A stretch of 64,000 nt of DNA from Alphaproteobacteria bacterium (GTDB taxonomy: Bacteria > Pseudomonadota > Alphaproteobacteria > Thalassobaculales > Thalassobaculaceae). The stretch is taken from NCBI GenBank assembly GCA_024742605.1, contig JANSYC010000013.1:1-64000 (forward strand), in the 5' to 3' direction. Below, in pieces: positions 27,487 to 36,212 of this stretch. The translations under genes were made by a program, and so were the position numbers. Every line of letters begins with the position of its first letter. Position 1 is the stretch's first letter. The notes under the pieces were generated by a model. It was not told the DNA's origin. It saw only the letters and a list, made by a program, of their open reading frames with translations, and ran no database searches.

Positions 27487-27510
27487 CCGGGCAATATCTG
27501 CGCTGCCCGG
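27487..27510 (+). terminator. Hairpin after hldE, possible terminator
   Basis: CCGGGCA and TGCCCGG form a perfect 7-bp stem with a 10-base loop, 12 bases after the hldE stop. No T-run follows, so it could act as a transcript-end stabiliser instead of a classical intrinsic terminator. Confidence 0.45.
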
Positions 27511-27518
27511 GATCGGAA

Positions 27519-27538
27519 CGCGCCCGCACTGGGGCGCG
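27519..27538. terminator. Second GC-rich hairpin between hldE and the convergent small gene
   Basis: CGCGCCC and GGGCGCG form a perfect 7-bp stem with a 6-base loop. Together with the hairpin at 27487 it separates hldE from the minus-strand small ORF ending at 27587. There is no T-run in either direction. Confidence 0.4.
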
Positions 27539-27586
27539 CTCCCCGATGGGAGACCGTCTGTTCGAGGTCCCGTATCCAGCCCGGGC

Positions 27587-27679
27587 TTAGAGGGCCCCGC
27601 CGAAAGCGACGACGACGATCATGGCGTAGCCCAGCGTGTAGACGATGGCGGTCTTGGTGATGTCGATAGCGTGATTCAT
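27587..27679 (-). CDS. Candidate 30-residue single-pass membrane peptide
   Basis: A 30-codon frame too short for normal gene calling. It starts with ATG preceded by GGAGAG at a 5-base spacing, the best ribosome binding site nearby, and reads MNHAIDITKTAIVYTLGYAM followed by IVVVAFGGAL. One hydrophobic helix spans about residues 11-28 and a short polar head precedes it, as in small membrane subunits or regulators. It sits alone: hldE converges from one side, with hairpins between, and an AT-rich leader lies upstream. Function unknown; I do not recognise a family. Confidence 0.5.
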   Translation of the reverse strand: MNHAIDITKTAIVYTLGYAMIVVVAFGGAL

Positions 27680-27746
27680 TGGATCTCTCCGATCGAAAAG
27701 GTGACGGACCATCCCGTCCCCTGCACTGCAATATGGACTCATGGGT

Positions 27747-27765
27747 TGGTCAGAACCACTGACCA
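27747..27765. promoter_or_regulatory. Inverted repeat upstream of the small membrane peptide gene
   Basis: TGGTCAG and CTGACCA form a perfect 7-bp inverted repeat with a 5-base centre, 68 bases upstream of the peptide start. It lies beside an AT-rich tract (27766-27820) that could hold a promoter. It is a candidate regulator site. Confidence 0.35.
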
Positions 27766-27900
27766 TTATTGCACGTTATTCATTCCATTTTGAGATTAAT
27801 AATATTGTATACAAGACAATACGTCGCGGTTCGCAGCCCAAATGGCCGAAGTTTCTGAAAATTCCTTTCGCGGTTGCGAAAGGCCTTAAATCGCCGATGG

Positions 27901-28383
27901 TCAGTATCCCACCGGCCTCGGATCGATCAGCTGACGCAGTCTGACGGCGGCGGTCCGCGCGAGTTTGACGGTCAACGCACGCCTGCGGGCCGAGGCCAGT
28001 TTCCGCTCCGGGGCCGATCGAACGATCTCCGCCGACCAGGCATCCGCCACGATCAGCCCGCAGACCGCCTCGCTCGGCAACAGGTCCATCGGAAACCCTG
28101 GGGCGACGGCGAAATAGAACCGGTCGCAAAAGGCCTGGTACTCCGTCCATTTGACGTCACTCAGGTAGTCTTCGCGACTGGATTTCACTTCCACAATGTC
28201 GATGCCGCCGTCCGGGTGAAGCGCCACCAGATCGGCCCGACGCCCGGTCGCCAAGGTGAATTCGGTGACGACCGCAGCCCCAAGATCCTCGAACAGCCTC
28301 GCGGTTCCGCGGGTCACGGCCTCCGTCACAGCGGGCCGCACATCACCGGGGATTGAAATCGGTCGCTCCCCGCGCGTCCACAT
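27901..28383 (-). CDS. mmcB: MmcB family DNA repair protein
   Basis: About 160 residues. The core VVTEFTLATGRRADLVAL, IDIVEVKSSREDYLSDVKW, YQAFCDRFYFAV and GLIVADAWSAEIVR matches the MmcB family, a PD-(D/E)xK-like alphaproteobacterial group; the E-x-K in VEVKSS is the expected metal-site motif. In Caulobacter MmcB belongs to the LexA-controlled DNA damage response. The start is uncertain: ATGs at 28413 and 28383 lie inside the upstream pentapeptide gene, while a GTG at 28341 comes just after its stop. No strong ribosome site decides between them. It is probably co-transcribed with the pentapeptide gene. Confidence 0.85.
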   Translation of the reverse strand: MWTRGERPISIPGDVRPAVTEAVTRGTARLFEDLGAAVVTEFTLATGRRADLVALHPDGGIDIVEVKSSREDYLSDVKWTEYQAFCDRFYFAVAPGFPMDLLPSEAVCGLIVADAWSAEIVRSAPERKLASARRRALTVKLARTAAVRLRQLIDPRPVGY

Positions 28384-29737
28384 CCCGGGTGTCGGCACCG
28401 CGCAGATCCGCATCGGTCATGACGGCGTCCTGCAGATCCGCCCCTCTAAGATTGGCGTCCCGCAAATCGGCACCGGACAGATCTGCACCGGACAGGGCCG
28501 CATAGGACATATCGACCCCGCGCAGCTTGGCTTCGCTCAGTCGGGCGTTCTCCAGATGTGCGGTCCAGCGCTGCACGTTGGAGCCGATGATGTTCACGGG
28601 CGACAGCCGGGCGCCGGTCAGATCCGCCTCGCTCAGGTTCGCCCGCCGCAGGGTGACCCCCCGCAGATCCGCATTGCTCAGGTTGGCCTTGCGCAGATCC
28701 GCGAAGGACAGGTCGGACATCAGCAGTTCCATCCGGCTCAGGTCGGACGCGACCAGGACGACGAACTCCATGTTGGAGGCCGAGAGGTTCAGTCCGGCAA
28801 GCGACTGTCCGCTGGCGTCCCGACGGCTCAGCTCCGCCCGCTTGCCTTCGCGCCCCGATGACCGGATCCAGGCGTCGTGGGAGATCAGCATCCGCTTCAT
28901 TTCGTCCCCGAGAGCGTCCAGCACCTTGGGCAGACGCGCATCCCGGAAATGCGGCGCGTCCCGGTTCATGGTCGAGAACGCAGCGCCCGCCAGATCCGCA
29001 TCGGTCAGGACGGTGCCGGAGAAGATCGCGTTGTAGAGGATCGCCCCGTTCAGGATTGCCCCGGTCAGGTTGGCCTCCGTCAGATCCGCACCTTCCAGGT
29101 TGGAGCCGGTCAGGTTGGCATGGCTGAGATCGGCCCGGTAGAACCGCACGTTCCGCAGCACGGTATCGGTCAGATCCGTCTGCACCATGAACGCGTTCGA
29201 CATCTTCGCGTTCGACATGTCCGCGCGCAGGGCGGTGGCGGTCGCCATGTCGGTGGAGGTGTTGTCGAAGCCGGCGGCGATCAGATTTCCCTTGTCATCC
29301 GGGCGCAGCAGAACCCCGTCCCGGAGGTCCGCCTCCGCCAGATGGCAATCCGACAGGTTGCAGCCGCGCAGGCAGGCGCCGCGCAGATCGGTCCGGCTCA
29401 GATCCGCAAACCGGAAATCCGCATGACGCAGATCGCAGGCAAAGAAATTCGCCGATGTGAACACCGCGTTCCGGCAGTCGGCGTGGGCCAGCCTGGCGCC
29501 GGAGAAATCCGCGCCGGACAGGTCGACCTCCTTGAAGTCCAGATAGCCCAGATCCGCGCCGGTGAAGTTGGCGCGCGCACCGCCGGTCCGCCCCTTGACG
29601 TAGAGGGTATGCTTCTGGGTCAGCTCGCTGACTTCCTTCTGGCTGAGTTTCCTCAACCGTGTGCTGACCGGTCGGTCATCGATCGGGAACTCATGCCCCG
29701 ATGCATGCTCGGCGAGAGAGCGGGTCAGTCCTCCCAT
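28343..29737 (-). CDS. Pentapeptide repeat-containing protein
   Basis: About 464 residues from the ATG at 29737, which has AGGA four bases upstream; a further in-frame ATG at 29761 is possible. After a helical N-terminus (LRKLSQKEVSELTQKHTLYV) come two blocks of A(D/N)Lxx repeats, about residues 60-260 and 320-464, that would form right-handed quadrilateral helices. Between them is a non-repeat stretch (DALGDEMKRMLISHDAWIRS). The residue pattern is clear but such proteins have diverse roles, so function is not assigned. It overlaps or abuts mmcB. Confidence 0.88.
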   Translation of the reverse strand: MGGLTRSLAEHASGHEFPIDDRPVSTRLRKLSQKEVSELTQKHTLYVKGRTGGARANFTGADLGYLDFKEVDLSGADFSGARLAHADCRNAVFTSANFFACDLRHADFRFADLSRTDLRGACLRGCNLSDCHLAEADLRDGVLLRPDDKGNLIAAGFDNTSTDMATATALRADMSNAKMSNAFMVQTDLTDTVLRNVRFYRADLSHANLTGSNLEGADLTEANLTGAILNGAILYNAIFSGTVLTDADLAGAAFSTMNRDAPHFRDARLPKVLDALGDEMKRMLISHDAWIRSSGREGKRAELSRRDASGQSLAGLNLSASNMEFVVLVASDLSRMELLMSDLSFADLRKANLSNADLRGVTLRRANLSEADLTGARLSPVNIIGSNVQRWTAHLENARLSEAKLRGVDMSYAALSGADLSGADLRDANLRGADLQDAVMTDADLRGADTRDVDARGATDFNPR

Positions 29738-29949
29738 GGTATCCTGGCCGTCAGAGCCCATACGCGTGTCCGTTCCGTTTCCTCGACCGCACGAGACCGA
29801 AGCCCTGATCCCGAAGCCTTGCCGATGCGAAATTCTGCACGGCAATGCATAAAATACCACGCATTAAACGCAACAGATAAAACCCTGCGTCCCCCGGCGG
29901 AACCTTGACCGCTGCGACCGGGATGACGCTATCAGATCTGAAGATAAAA

Positions 29950-30024
29950 TGGTGCTGCCGGAGAGATTTGAACTCTCGGCCTCTCCCTTACCAAGGGAGT
30001 GCTCTACCCCTGAGCTACGGCAGC
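29950..30024 (-). tRNA. tRNA-Thr (anticodon GGT)
   Basis: Read on the minus strand, the acceptor strands GCTGCCG and CGGCAGC pair. The D arm TAGCTCAGGGGTAGAGCA, the anticodon stem-loop CTCCC-TTGGTAA-GGGAG with anticodon GGT, and the T arm GAGAGTTCAAATCTCTC are complete, and CCA is encoded. The 75-nt length is normal. Confidence 0.95.
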
Positions 30025-30249
30025 GAACCTGTTCGTACCGGGAGGATCCTGGGGGAAACCGAGGCCGCCGGACGCGAAGCGGCGCATAGATGCCAGACCG
30101 GGCCGGTTGGTGCAAGGCCCGAATACGGAATTCCTGCGATCGGCCGAATTCGCCGGCCGCAACGTCGCGCACGGTTTATCGGCTCCGCGCTTTCTGACAT
30201 TGTCTTAGGAAATCTCTTCACCTCTCATCTCCAGCGACAGACCGTGCCC

Positions 30250-30474
30250 ATGTCCTCGAAATCAGCCTCGGCCGGCCCAGGGAGATCCGGCGGAACACAA
30301 ACCGCCGATTCGGGCGAATCGGCCGGTTTCGAGTCGGACGAACCGAAAGCGGCCGCGCGGCCGCCGGCCAAGGCCTCCGACGCCGACCGGGCGAACCGGC
30401 GGGCCGAGGCGCTGCGGGCCAATCTCCGCCGCCGCAAGGATCAGTCCCGGGCGCGTCGTGGCAATTCCGACTGA
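30250..30474 (+). CDS. Short basic hypothetical protein upstream of murA
   Basis: 74 residues from ATG 30250 (GTG at 30244 is an alternative start). The N-terminal half is low-complexity, rich in Ser, Gly, Ala and Pro. The C-terminus is strongly basic and helical (DRANRRAEALRANLRRRKDQ), a tail seen in short alphaproteobacterial proteins encoded near murA. There is no convincing ribosome binding site. Possibly nucleic-acid binding; function not known. Confidence 0.6.
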   Translation: MSSKSASAGPGRSGGTQTADSGESAGFESDEPKAAARPPAKASDADRANRRAEALRANLRRRKDQSRARRGNSD

Positions 30475-30700
30475 GGCCCCCTGAAAGTCCAGGCAAACCG
30501 TGGACATAGGAGTTGACCACCGGGGCGAGACGGCGCGGTCGTGGAAATCTGCGGCAGCCGGTCGATCCACCCGAAACGCCGCCATGCCAAAGCCATGTTT
30601 CGCGGCGAGCCTGACCCTGCGGGACGGTTCGGCGCGTTCTTGCTTGAGGTTTGGGGGGCGTCTTCGTTAGAACCTAGGAAATACCTGGAGGATATCCTTG

Positions 30701-31993
30701 ATGGATCAGATTCGCGTTCGGGGTGGTCAGGCCCTGAAGGGCACCATTCGGATCAGCGGCGCGAAGAACGCGGCTCTGCCCCTGATGACGGTCGGGCTGC
30801 TGACCGACCAGCCGGTGGTGTTGCGAAACGTGCCCGCGCTGGCCGATATCGAGTCCATGACCAATCTGCTGCGCCAGCATGGCGTCCGGATCACCGCCAT
30901 CGAAGGCGAGGCCGGGACCTGGACCCTGGACGGGTCCGACATCGTCAGCACCCTGGCGCCCTACGATCTGGTGCGCAAGATGCGGGCTTCGGTTCTGGTT
31001 CTGGGACCGCTCCTGACCCGGTTCGGCGAGGCGACCGTCTCGATGCCCGGAGGCTGCGCGATCGGCAACCGGCCGGTCGATCTGCATCTGAAGGGGCTGG
31101 AGGCGCTGGGTGCGCAGATCGAGATCGAGTCCGGATACGTGCACGCACGGGCGCCCAAGGGCGGGCTGACCGGCGGCCGGGTGACGTTCCCGATGATTTC
31201 CGTCGGGGCCACCGAGAATCTTCTGACCGCCGCCGCACTGGCCTCCGGTGAGACCGAATTGGTGAATGCGGCCCGGGAACCCGAGATCGTCGATCTCGCC
31301 AACCTGCTGATTTCCATGGGTGCCGAGATCGAAGGTGCGGGGTCCGACACCATCCGGATTCAGGGCAAGCCGACATTAGGCGCCGCCGATCACCGGGTCC
31401 TGCCCGACCGGATCGAGACCGGAACCTACGCCATGGCGGTCGGTGCCGCCGGGGGTGAGGTTCTGCTGGAAGGGGCCGAGGCCGGGCTGCTGGACGCCGC
31501 ATTCGACGTCCTGCGCCGGGCCGGCATGACGGTCACCCAGGAAGCGACCGGCATCCGGGTCTCCCGTCCCTGCGACCGACTGGTCGGCGTTGATGCGATG
31601 ACCGAGCCCTACCCGGGCTTTCCGACCGATCTGCAGGCCCAGCTCATGGCCATGCTGACGGTCGCGGACGGGGCCTCGATGATCACCGAGACGATTTTCG
31701 AGAACCGGTTCATGCACGTGCCGGAACTGGCGCGGATGGGCGCCAACATCACCGTCCACCACTCCTCCGCGCTGGTGCGGGGGGTCGCGGGCCTGACCGG
31801 CGCGCCTGTCATGGCGACCGATCTGCGCGCCTCAGTCTCGCTGGTGCTGGCGGCACTGGCGGCGAAGGGCGAGACCACGGTGAACCGGGTCTATCATCTT
31901 GACCGCGGCTATGCGGGGCTGGTCGAGAAACTGACGGCCTGCGGTGCGGATATTGCCCGTCTCCAGGGACAGCGGGCCGCCGCGGAAGAATAG
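30701..31993 (+). CDS. murA: UDP-N-acetylglucosamine 1-carboxyvinyltransferase MurA
   Basis: 430 residues from ATG 30701, chosen over the TTG at 30698 because GGAGGA sits about 8 bases upstream. It transfers enolpyruvate from PEP to UDP-GlcNAc, the first committed step of peptidoglycan synthesis, in the cytoplasm. The start [20 protein letters not shown] and the catalytic loop [18 protein letters not shown] (with the Cys alkylated by fosfomycin in this family) are present, with [12 protein letters not shown] later. It begins the conserved murA-DUF2948-hisG-hisD block. Confidence 0.96.
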   Translation: MDQIRVRGGQALKGTIRISGAKNAALPLMTVGLLTDQPVVLRNVPALADIESMTNLLRQHGVRITAIEGEAGTWTLDGSDIVSTLAPYDLVRKMRASVLVLGPLLTRFGEATVSMPGGCAIGNRPVDLHLKGLEALGAQIEIESGYVHARAPKGGLTGGRVTFPMISVGATENLLTAAALASGETELVNAAREPEIVDLANLLISMGAEIEGAGSDTIRIQGKPTLGAADHRVLPDRIETGTYAMAVGAAGGEVLLEGAEAGLLDAAFDVLRRAGMTVTQEATGIRVSRPCDRLVGVDAMTEPYPGFPTDLQAQLMAMLTVADGASMITETIFENRFMHVPELARMGANITVHHSSALVRGVAGLTGAPVMATDLRASVSLVLAALAAKGETTVNRVYHLDRGYAGLVEKLTACGADIARLQGQRAAAEE

Positions 31994-32038
31994 ACCTTCG
32001 ACGACGAACCCGACGACCGACCGGCGAGGAGCATCACA

Positions 32039-32560
32039 GTGGCGCCCAATGTCCCTAAACGCCTGAGAGGCCCCAACGGCGACGTGATTCCATTCCGGGT
32101 CGCGGCGAAGGATTCCGAGGATTTGGCCGTGGTCGCGGCCTTTCTCCAGGATGCGATCCTGCCCGCGCCGGAGATGACCTATGATCCAAAGACCAAACGC
32201 TTCGTCGCGATCCTGACCCGGTTCCGCTGGGAACGGCTGGAGGACGGGCCGAAAAGCGAAGACGGTGCCCGGCTGTACGAACGGGTGCACACCGCCCTGC
32301 GCTTCGATGACGTCACCTCGGTCCGCTCGGTCAAGATCGACCGAAAGGACCCGAAACTGATGTTGAACCTTCTCTCGATCGGCTGGGAGGCGGGTGAGAC
32401 CGGTGACACCGTCGATCTGGTTTTTGCCGACGGAGCGACCATCCGGCTTGACGTCGCGCGCCTCTCCTGCCACGTGGAGGACCTCGGAGAGCCTTGGGTC
32501 ACCCCGTTCCGCCCGGATCACGATACCGCCCCGGACGCGGACGGCACCTCCCAGGTCTGA
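32039..32560 (+). CDS. DUF2948 family protein
   Basis: 173 residues from a GTG start with AGGAG eight bases upstream. The sequence (FRVAAKDSEDLAVVAAFLQD, VAILTRFRWE, LSIGWEAGETGDTVDLVFAD) matches the DUF2948 family, which commonly follows murA in alphaproteobacteria. It is a soluble protein without known catalytic motifs, and its function is unknown. It lies 45 bp after murA and 21 bp before hisG. Confidence 0.88.
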   Translation: MAPNVPKRLRGPNGDVIPFRVAAKDSEDLAVVAAFLQDAILPAPEMTYDPKTKRFVAILTRFRWERLEDGPKSEDGARLYERVHTALRFDDVTSVRSVKIDRKDPKLMLNLLSIGWEAGETGDTVDLVFADGATIRLDVARLSCHVEDLGEPWVTPFRPDHDTAPDADGTSQV

Positions 32561-32581
32561 AACACAGCCACGAGACGACCG

Positions 32582-33244
32582 GTGAGCGCGAACGAGAAAC
32601 TGGTGCTGGCCCTGCCGAAGGGCCGCATTTTGAAGGCGATCACGCCGTTGCTGACCCGGGCCGGAATCGAGCCCGAAGACGCGTTCTTCGACGAGGATGC
32701 GCGGCAACTGCAGTTCGCCACCCGGGATCCGGAACTGGACATCATCCGGGTCCGGAGCTTTGATACGGCGACGTTTCTGGCGTTCGGCGCCGCCCATCTG
32801 GCGGTCTCCGGCTCCGATGTGCTGATGGAATTCGACCACCCGGAGATCTACGCGCCGGTCGACCTGAATGTCGGACACTGCCATCTGGCGGTCGCCGCCC
32901 CGGCCGAGATCGCCAAGACCGAAGATCCCCAGCGCTGGTCCCATCTTCGGGTCGCGACCAAGTATCCGAACGTCACCCGCTCGTATTTCGCCGCCCGCGG
33001 CGTACAGGCCGAATGCATCAAGCTGAACGGTGCCCTGGAGCTGGCGCCGAACCTGGGCCTGTGCCGCCGGATCGTCGATCTGGTGCAGACCGGCTCCACT
33101 TTGAAGGCGAACGGGCTGGTCGAGATCGACAAGATCGCCGATGTCAGCGCCCGGCTGGCCGTGAACCGGACCGCGCTAAAGACCCGGACCGGGCCGATCA
33201 ACGATCTGATCGGCCGGTTCCAGGAGGCCGCCCGTGCCGCTTAG
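32582..33244 (+). CDS. hisG: ATP phosphoribosyltransferase HisG, short form
   Basis: 220 residues from a GTG start. It condenses ATP with PRPP, the first step of histidine synthesis. LVLALPKGRILKAITPLL opens the catalytic domain, DLNVGHCHLAVAAP follows, and RIVDLVQTGSTLKANGLVEI is the PRPP-binding region. The length fits the short form that lacks the C-terminal regulatory domain and normally works with a HisZ subunit; no hisZ lies in this window. It overlaps hisD by 11 bp. Confidence 0.94.
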   Translation: MSANEKLVLALPKGRILKAITPLLTRAGIEPEDAFFDEDARQLQFATRDPELDIIRVRSFDTATFLAFGAAHLAVSGSDVLMEFDHPEIYAPVDLNVGHCHLAVAAPAEIAKTEDPQRWSHLRVATKYPNVTRSYFAARGVQAECIKLNGALELAPNLGLCRRIVDLVQTGSTLKANGLVEIDKIADVSARLAVNRTALKTRTGPINDLIGRFQEAARAA

Positions 33245-34541
33245 GCTGGACGCGCGCGCACCGGATTTCGAGACCGCCTTCCAGGCGCTGGTGGACGGGG
33301 ACCGGGAGACCCAATCCGACGTCTCCGATGCGGCCCGGACGATCATCGATCAGGTCGTGACCGGTGGCGACGCGGCGCTCTGCGCGCTGACCGAGCGGTT
33401 CGATCGCTTCGACGTGGCGGCCACCGGCCTGGCGATCACCGAGACGGAGATCGACGCCGCCGTGGCGCGGGTCCCGGCGGAGACCCGGGCGGCGCTGGAG
33501 CTGGCGGCCGAACGGATCGAGGCGTTCCATACCAGACAGATTCCGGACAATATCCAGTACACTGACGATCAGGGCGTAGAGCTGGGCTTGCGCTGGACTC
33601 CGATCGACGCGGCAGGACTCTACGTTCCCGGCGGCACTGCCGCCTATCCGTCCTCGGTGCTGATGAACGCGGTTCCGGCGCGGGTCGCTGGCGTGACTCG
33701 ACGGGTCATGGTGGTTCCGACCCCGGACGGGGTGGTGAACGATCTGGTGCTGGCGGCCGCCCGACTGTCCGGCGTGACCGAGATCTGGCGGATCGGCGGG
33801 GCCCAGGCGGTTGCGGCCCTGGCCCACGGAACCGAGAGCATCCGGCCGGTCGACAAGATCGTCGGGCCCGGCAATGCCTATGTGGCGGCGGCCAAGCGGC
33901 TGGTGTTCGGCAAGGTCGGGATCGACAGCATCGCCGGTCCCTCCGAGATCCTGGTGGTGGCCGACGGCAGGAACAATCCGTCCTGGATCGCCATCGATCT
34001 GCTGAGCCAGGCGGAACACGACACGGCGGCACAGGCGATCCTGATCACCGACGATGCGGAGTTCGCTGACGCGGTCACCGCCGCCGTCGACGATCATCTG
34101 GCCACGCTGCCCCGTACGGCGATCGCCGCCGAGAGCTGGCGGGTCCACGGGGCGGTCATCGTGGTCGCGAGCCTGGACGACGCGCCAGCCCTTGTCGACC
34201 GGCTGGCACCCGAGCATCTGGAGCTCGCGGTCGACGATCCGGACGCCATGGCCGCCAGGATCCGCCACGCGGGCGCGATGTTCCTGGGACGGCACGCGCC
34301 GGAAGCGGTCGGCGATTACGTCGCCGGGCCGAACCATGTGCTGCCGACCATGCGGACCGCCCGGTTCTCAAGCGGTCTCGGCGTGCTCGATTTTATGAAA
34401 CGGACCACGCTGGTCGGCTGTTCCGCCGGGAGCCTTGCGAGGATCGGGCCCGCTGCGATTACACTGGCGGAGGCGGAAGGCTTGGACGCGCATGCGCGCT
34501 CGATCGCGGTCCGGCTCAACAGCCGTCCGGAGACGATTTAG
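33234..34541 (+). CDS. hisD: Histidinol dehydrogenase HisD
   Basis: 435 residues, full length. It oxidises L-histidinol to histidine in two NAD-dependent steps, the last reactions of the pathway, with a zinc cofactor. Recognisable segments are GLYVPGGTAAYPSSVLMNAV, KIVGPGNAYVAAAKRLVFG, IDLLSQAEHDTAAQAIL and LAPEHLELAVDDP. It overlaps hisG (translational coupling) and is followed 24 bp later by the UPF0262 gene. Confidence 0.96.
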   Translation: MPLRLDARAPDFETAFQALVDGDRETQSDVSDAARTIIDQVVTGGDAALCALTERFDRFDVAATGLAITETEIDAAVARVPAETRAALELAAERIEAFHTRQIPDNIQYTDDQGVELGLRWTPIDAAGLYVPGGTAAYPSSVLMNAVPARVAGVTRRVMVVPTPDGVVNDLVLAAARLSGVTEIWRIGGAQAVAALAHGTESIRPVDKIVGPGNAYVAAAKRLVFGKVGIDSIAGPSEILVVADGRNNPSWIAIDLLSQAEHDTAAQAILITDDAEFADAVTAAVDDHLATLPRTAIAAESWRVHGAVIVVASLDDAPALVDRLAPEHLELAVDDPDAMAARIRHAGAMFLGRHAPEAVGDYVAGPNHVLPTMRTARFSSGLGVLDFMKRTTLVGCSAGSLARIGPAAITLAEAEGLDAHARSIAVRLNSRPETI

Positions 34542-34565
34542 GGCGGCAGACATCTGGGAGACGGG

Positions 34566-35060
34566 ATGGCCGACGAACTCGACCTGGACGGCGAGGATGC
34601 CCGCATCGTTCACATCGCCCTGGACGAGCGCAACGTCATCCGTCGCAGCCCCGAGGTCGAGCAGGAACGGGCGATCGCCGTCTACGATCTGTTGGAGGAC
34701 AACAGGTTCCGTCCCTCCAACGCCGGTTTCGGGCCCTACCACCTGCATCTGCGGGTCGAGGAATCCCGGCTGATCTTCGATGTGCGCGGCACCGACAACG
34801 ACCCGCGCTGCGCCATCCCCATGTCGCTCTCGCCGTTCCGCGGGATCGTGAAGGACTATTTCCAGATCTGCGAGAGCTACTACAACGCCATCAAAACCCT
34901 GTCGCCCAGCCAGATCGAGACCATCGACATGGCCCGGCGCGGACTGCACAACGAGGGATCGAACGAACTCCAGGACCGGCTGGCCGCGAAGATCGCGATG
35001 GATTTCGTTACCGCGCGTCGCCTGTTCACCCTGCTCTGCATCCTGCATATCCGGGGCTAG
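34566..35060 (+). CDS. UPF0262 family protein
   Basis: 164 residues. IVHIALDERNVIRRSPEVEQ, then ERAIAVYDLLEDN, FGPYHLHLRVEESRLIFDVR and FRGIVKDYFQICESYYNAI match the UPF0262 family of alphaproteobacteria, which is regularly placed after hisD. It is a cytoplasmic protein of unknown function. It lies 6 bp before the phosphatase-like gene. Confidence 0.92.
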   Translation: MADELDLDGEDARIVHIALDERNVIRRSPEVEQERAIAVYDLLEDNRFRPSNAGFGPYHLHLRVEESRLIFDVRGTDNDPRCAIPMSLSPFRGIVKDYFQICESYYNAIKTLSPSQIETIDMARRGLHNEGSNELQDRLAAKIAMDFVTARRLFTLLCILHIRG

Positions 35061-35066
35061 CGGCAG

Positions 35067-35555
35067 ATGTCTACCAGCCCGTTCCTCGGCAAACCGATTT
35101 CCGGCCCCATGGACCCGATGGGTCCGATCGCCCGCCCCAGCGCGGTCCTGTTTGCCTGCACCATGAACTCGGTCCGCTCGCCGATGGCGGAAGGCCTGAT
35201 GAAGCACTACGCCGGGACCAGCATCTATGTGGATTCCTGCGGCCTGAGGCATGGCGAACTCGACCCGTTCGTGATCGAGGTGATGGGCGAGGTGAACGTG
35301 GACATCTCGCATCACCGGCCGAAAAGCTTCGACATGCTGGAGGACGGCTTTTTCGACCTGATCGTCTCCCTCTCTCCCGAGGCCCAGCACCGCGCCACCG
35401 AGTTCACCCGGACCATGGCCTGCGATATCGAGTACTGGCCGATGCTTGACGTCACCATGATCGAAGGCAGCCGCGAGGTGCGGCTCGACGCCTACCGGGC
35501 CTTGCGCGATCAGCTCAACGCGCGCATTCATGCCCGCTTCCCCCTAGAGGACTAG
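35067..35555 (+). CDS. Low-molecular-weight phosphatase / arsenate-reductase-like protein
   Basis: 162 residues. The phosphate loop VLFACTMNSVRSPMAEGLMK has the C-x5-R-S motif of LMW phosphatases. The general-acid region reads WPMLDVTMIEGSREVRLDAY, where typical tyrosine phosphatases have DP(Y/F/W), so the family may differ in activity. It is a standard member of the hisD-UPF0262 block in alphaproteobacteria. Substrate unknown. A second, more typical LMW phosphatase is encoded at 55373. Confidence 0.88.
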   Translation: MSTSPFLGKPISGPMDPMGPIARPSAVLFACTMNSVRSPMAEGLMKHYAGTSIYVDSCGLRHGELDPFVIEVMGEVNVDISHHRPKSFDMLEDGFFDLIVSLSPEAQHRATEFTRTMACDIEYWPMLDVTMIEGSREVRLDAYRALRDQLNARIHARFPLED

Positions 35556-35576
35556 GGTCTCGTTCGCCCCGCGTAA

Positions 35577-36212
35577 ATGGATCAGATGACCGACACCACG
35601 CCGCTCTCTCCGCCCTCGGACGCCCGTTTCGTGCTCGCCTCCGCCTCGCCGCGCCGGCTGGACCTGCTGGCGCAGATCGGGTTGGCCCCGGATGCGGTCG
35701 ACCCGGCGGATCTGGACGAATCCCCGCGCCGGGCCGAACTGCCGAGAATCTATGCCGCCCGCATGGCGGAGGAGAAGGCCCGCGCCGTTGCCTCCAGACA
35801 CACAGGCGCGTTTGTGCTGGCAGCGGATACCGTGGTCGCCTGCGGTCGCCGGATCCTCCCCAAGACCGAGACCGAGGCCGAGGCTGCCCGCTGTCTGGAT
35901 CTTCTGTCCGGCCGCCGCCACAAGGTTCTGGGCGGGGTCACGGTGATCGGCCCCGACGACAGGATCGTCTCCCGATTGGTCGAAACCCAGGTCACCTTCA
36001 AGCGCCTGTCCGAGGAGGAGCGCGCGACCTATCTCGGATCGGGCGAATGGCGGGGCAAGGCCGGGGGATACGCCATTCAGGGGCTGGCCGCCGCCTATGT
36101 GAGCTGGATCGCCGGGTCCTACAGCAACGTGGTCGGCCTGCCCTTGTCGGAGACCTACAAGCTGCTGGCGGGATTTGGGTTCCGCCATGCGGTTCCGGAC
36201 AATGCCGGTTGA
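35577..36212 (+). CDS. maf: Maf family nucleoside triphosphate pyrophosphatase
   Basis: 211 residues from ATG 35577 (a second ATG at 35586 is possible). Maf proteins hydrolyse non-canonical or excess nucleoside triphosphates to monophosphates. FVLASASPRRLDLLAQIG is the signature N-terminal loop, and LAADTVVACGRRILPKTET, RHKVLGGV and GYAIQGLAA follow in the usual order. It overlaps the RNase G-like gene by 11 bp. The preceding spacer is only 21 bp, so the infA gene often found at this position is absent. Confidence 0.93.
   Translation: MDQMTDTTPLSPPSDARFVLASASPRRLDLLAQIGLAPDAVDPADLDESPRRAELPRIYAARMAEEKARAVASRHTGAFVLAADTVVACGRRILPKTETEAEAARCLDLLSGRRHKVLGGVTVIGPDDRIVSRLVETQVTFKRLSEEERATYLGSGEWRGKAGGYAIQGLAAAYVSWIAGSYSNVVGLPLSETYKLLAGFGFRHAVPDNAG

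Noticed and set aside
30475-30700. Promoter or riboswitch upstream of murA
   Set aside because: A weak TTGAGG/TTAGAA pair can be seen but is not convincing, and no riboswitch-like structure is visible.
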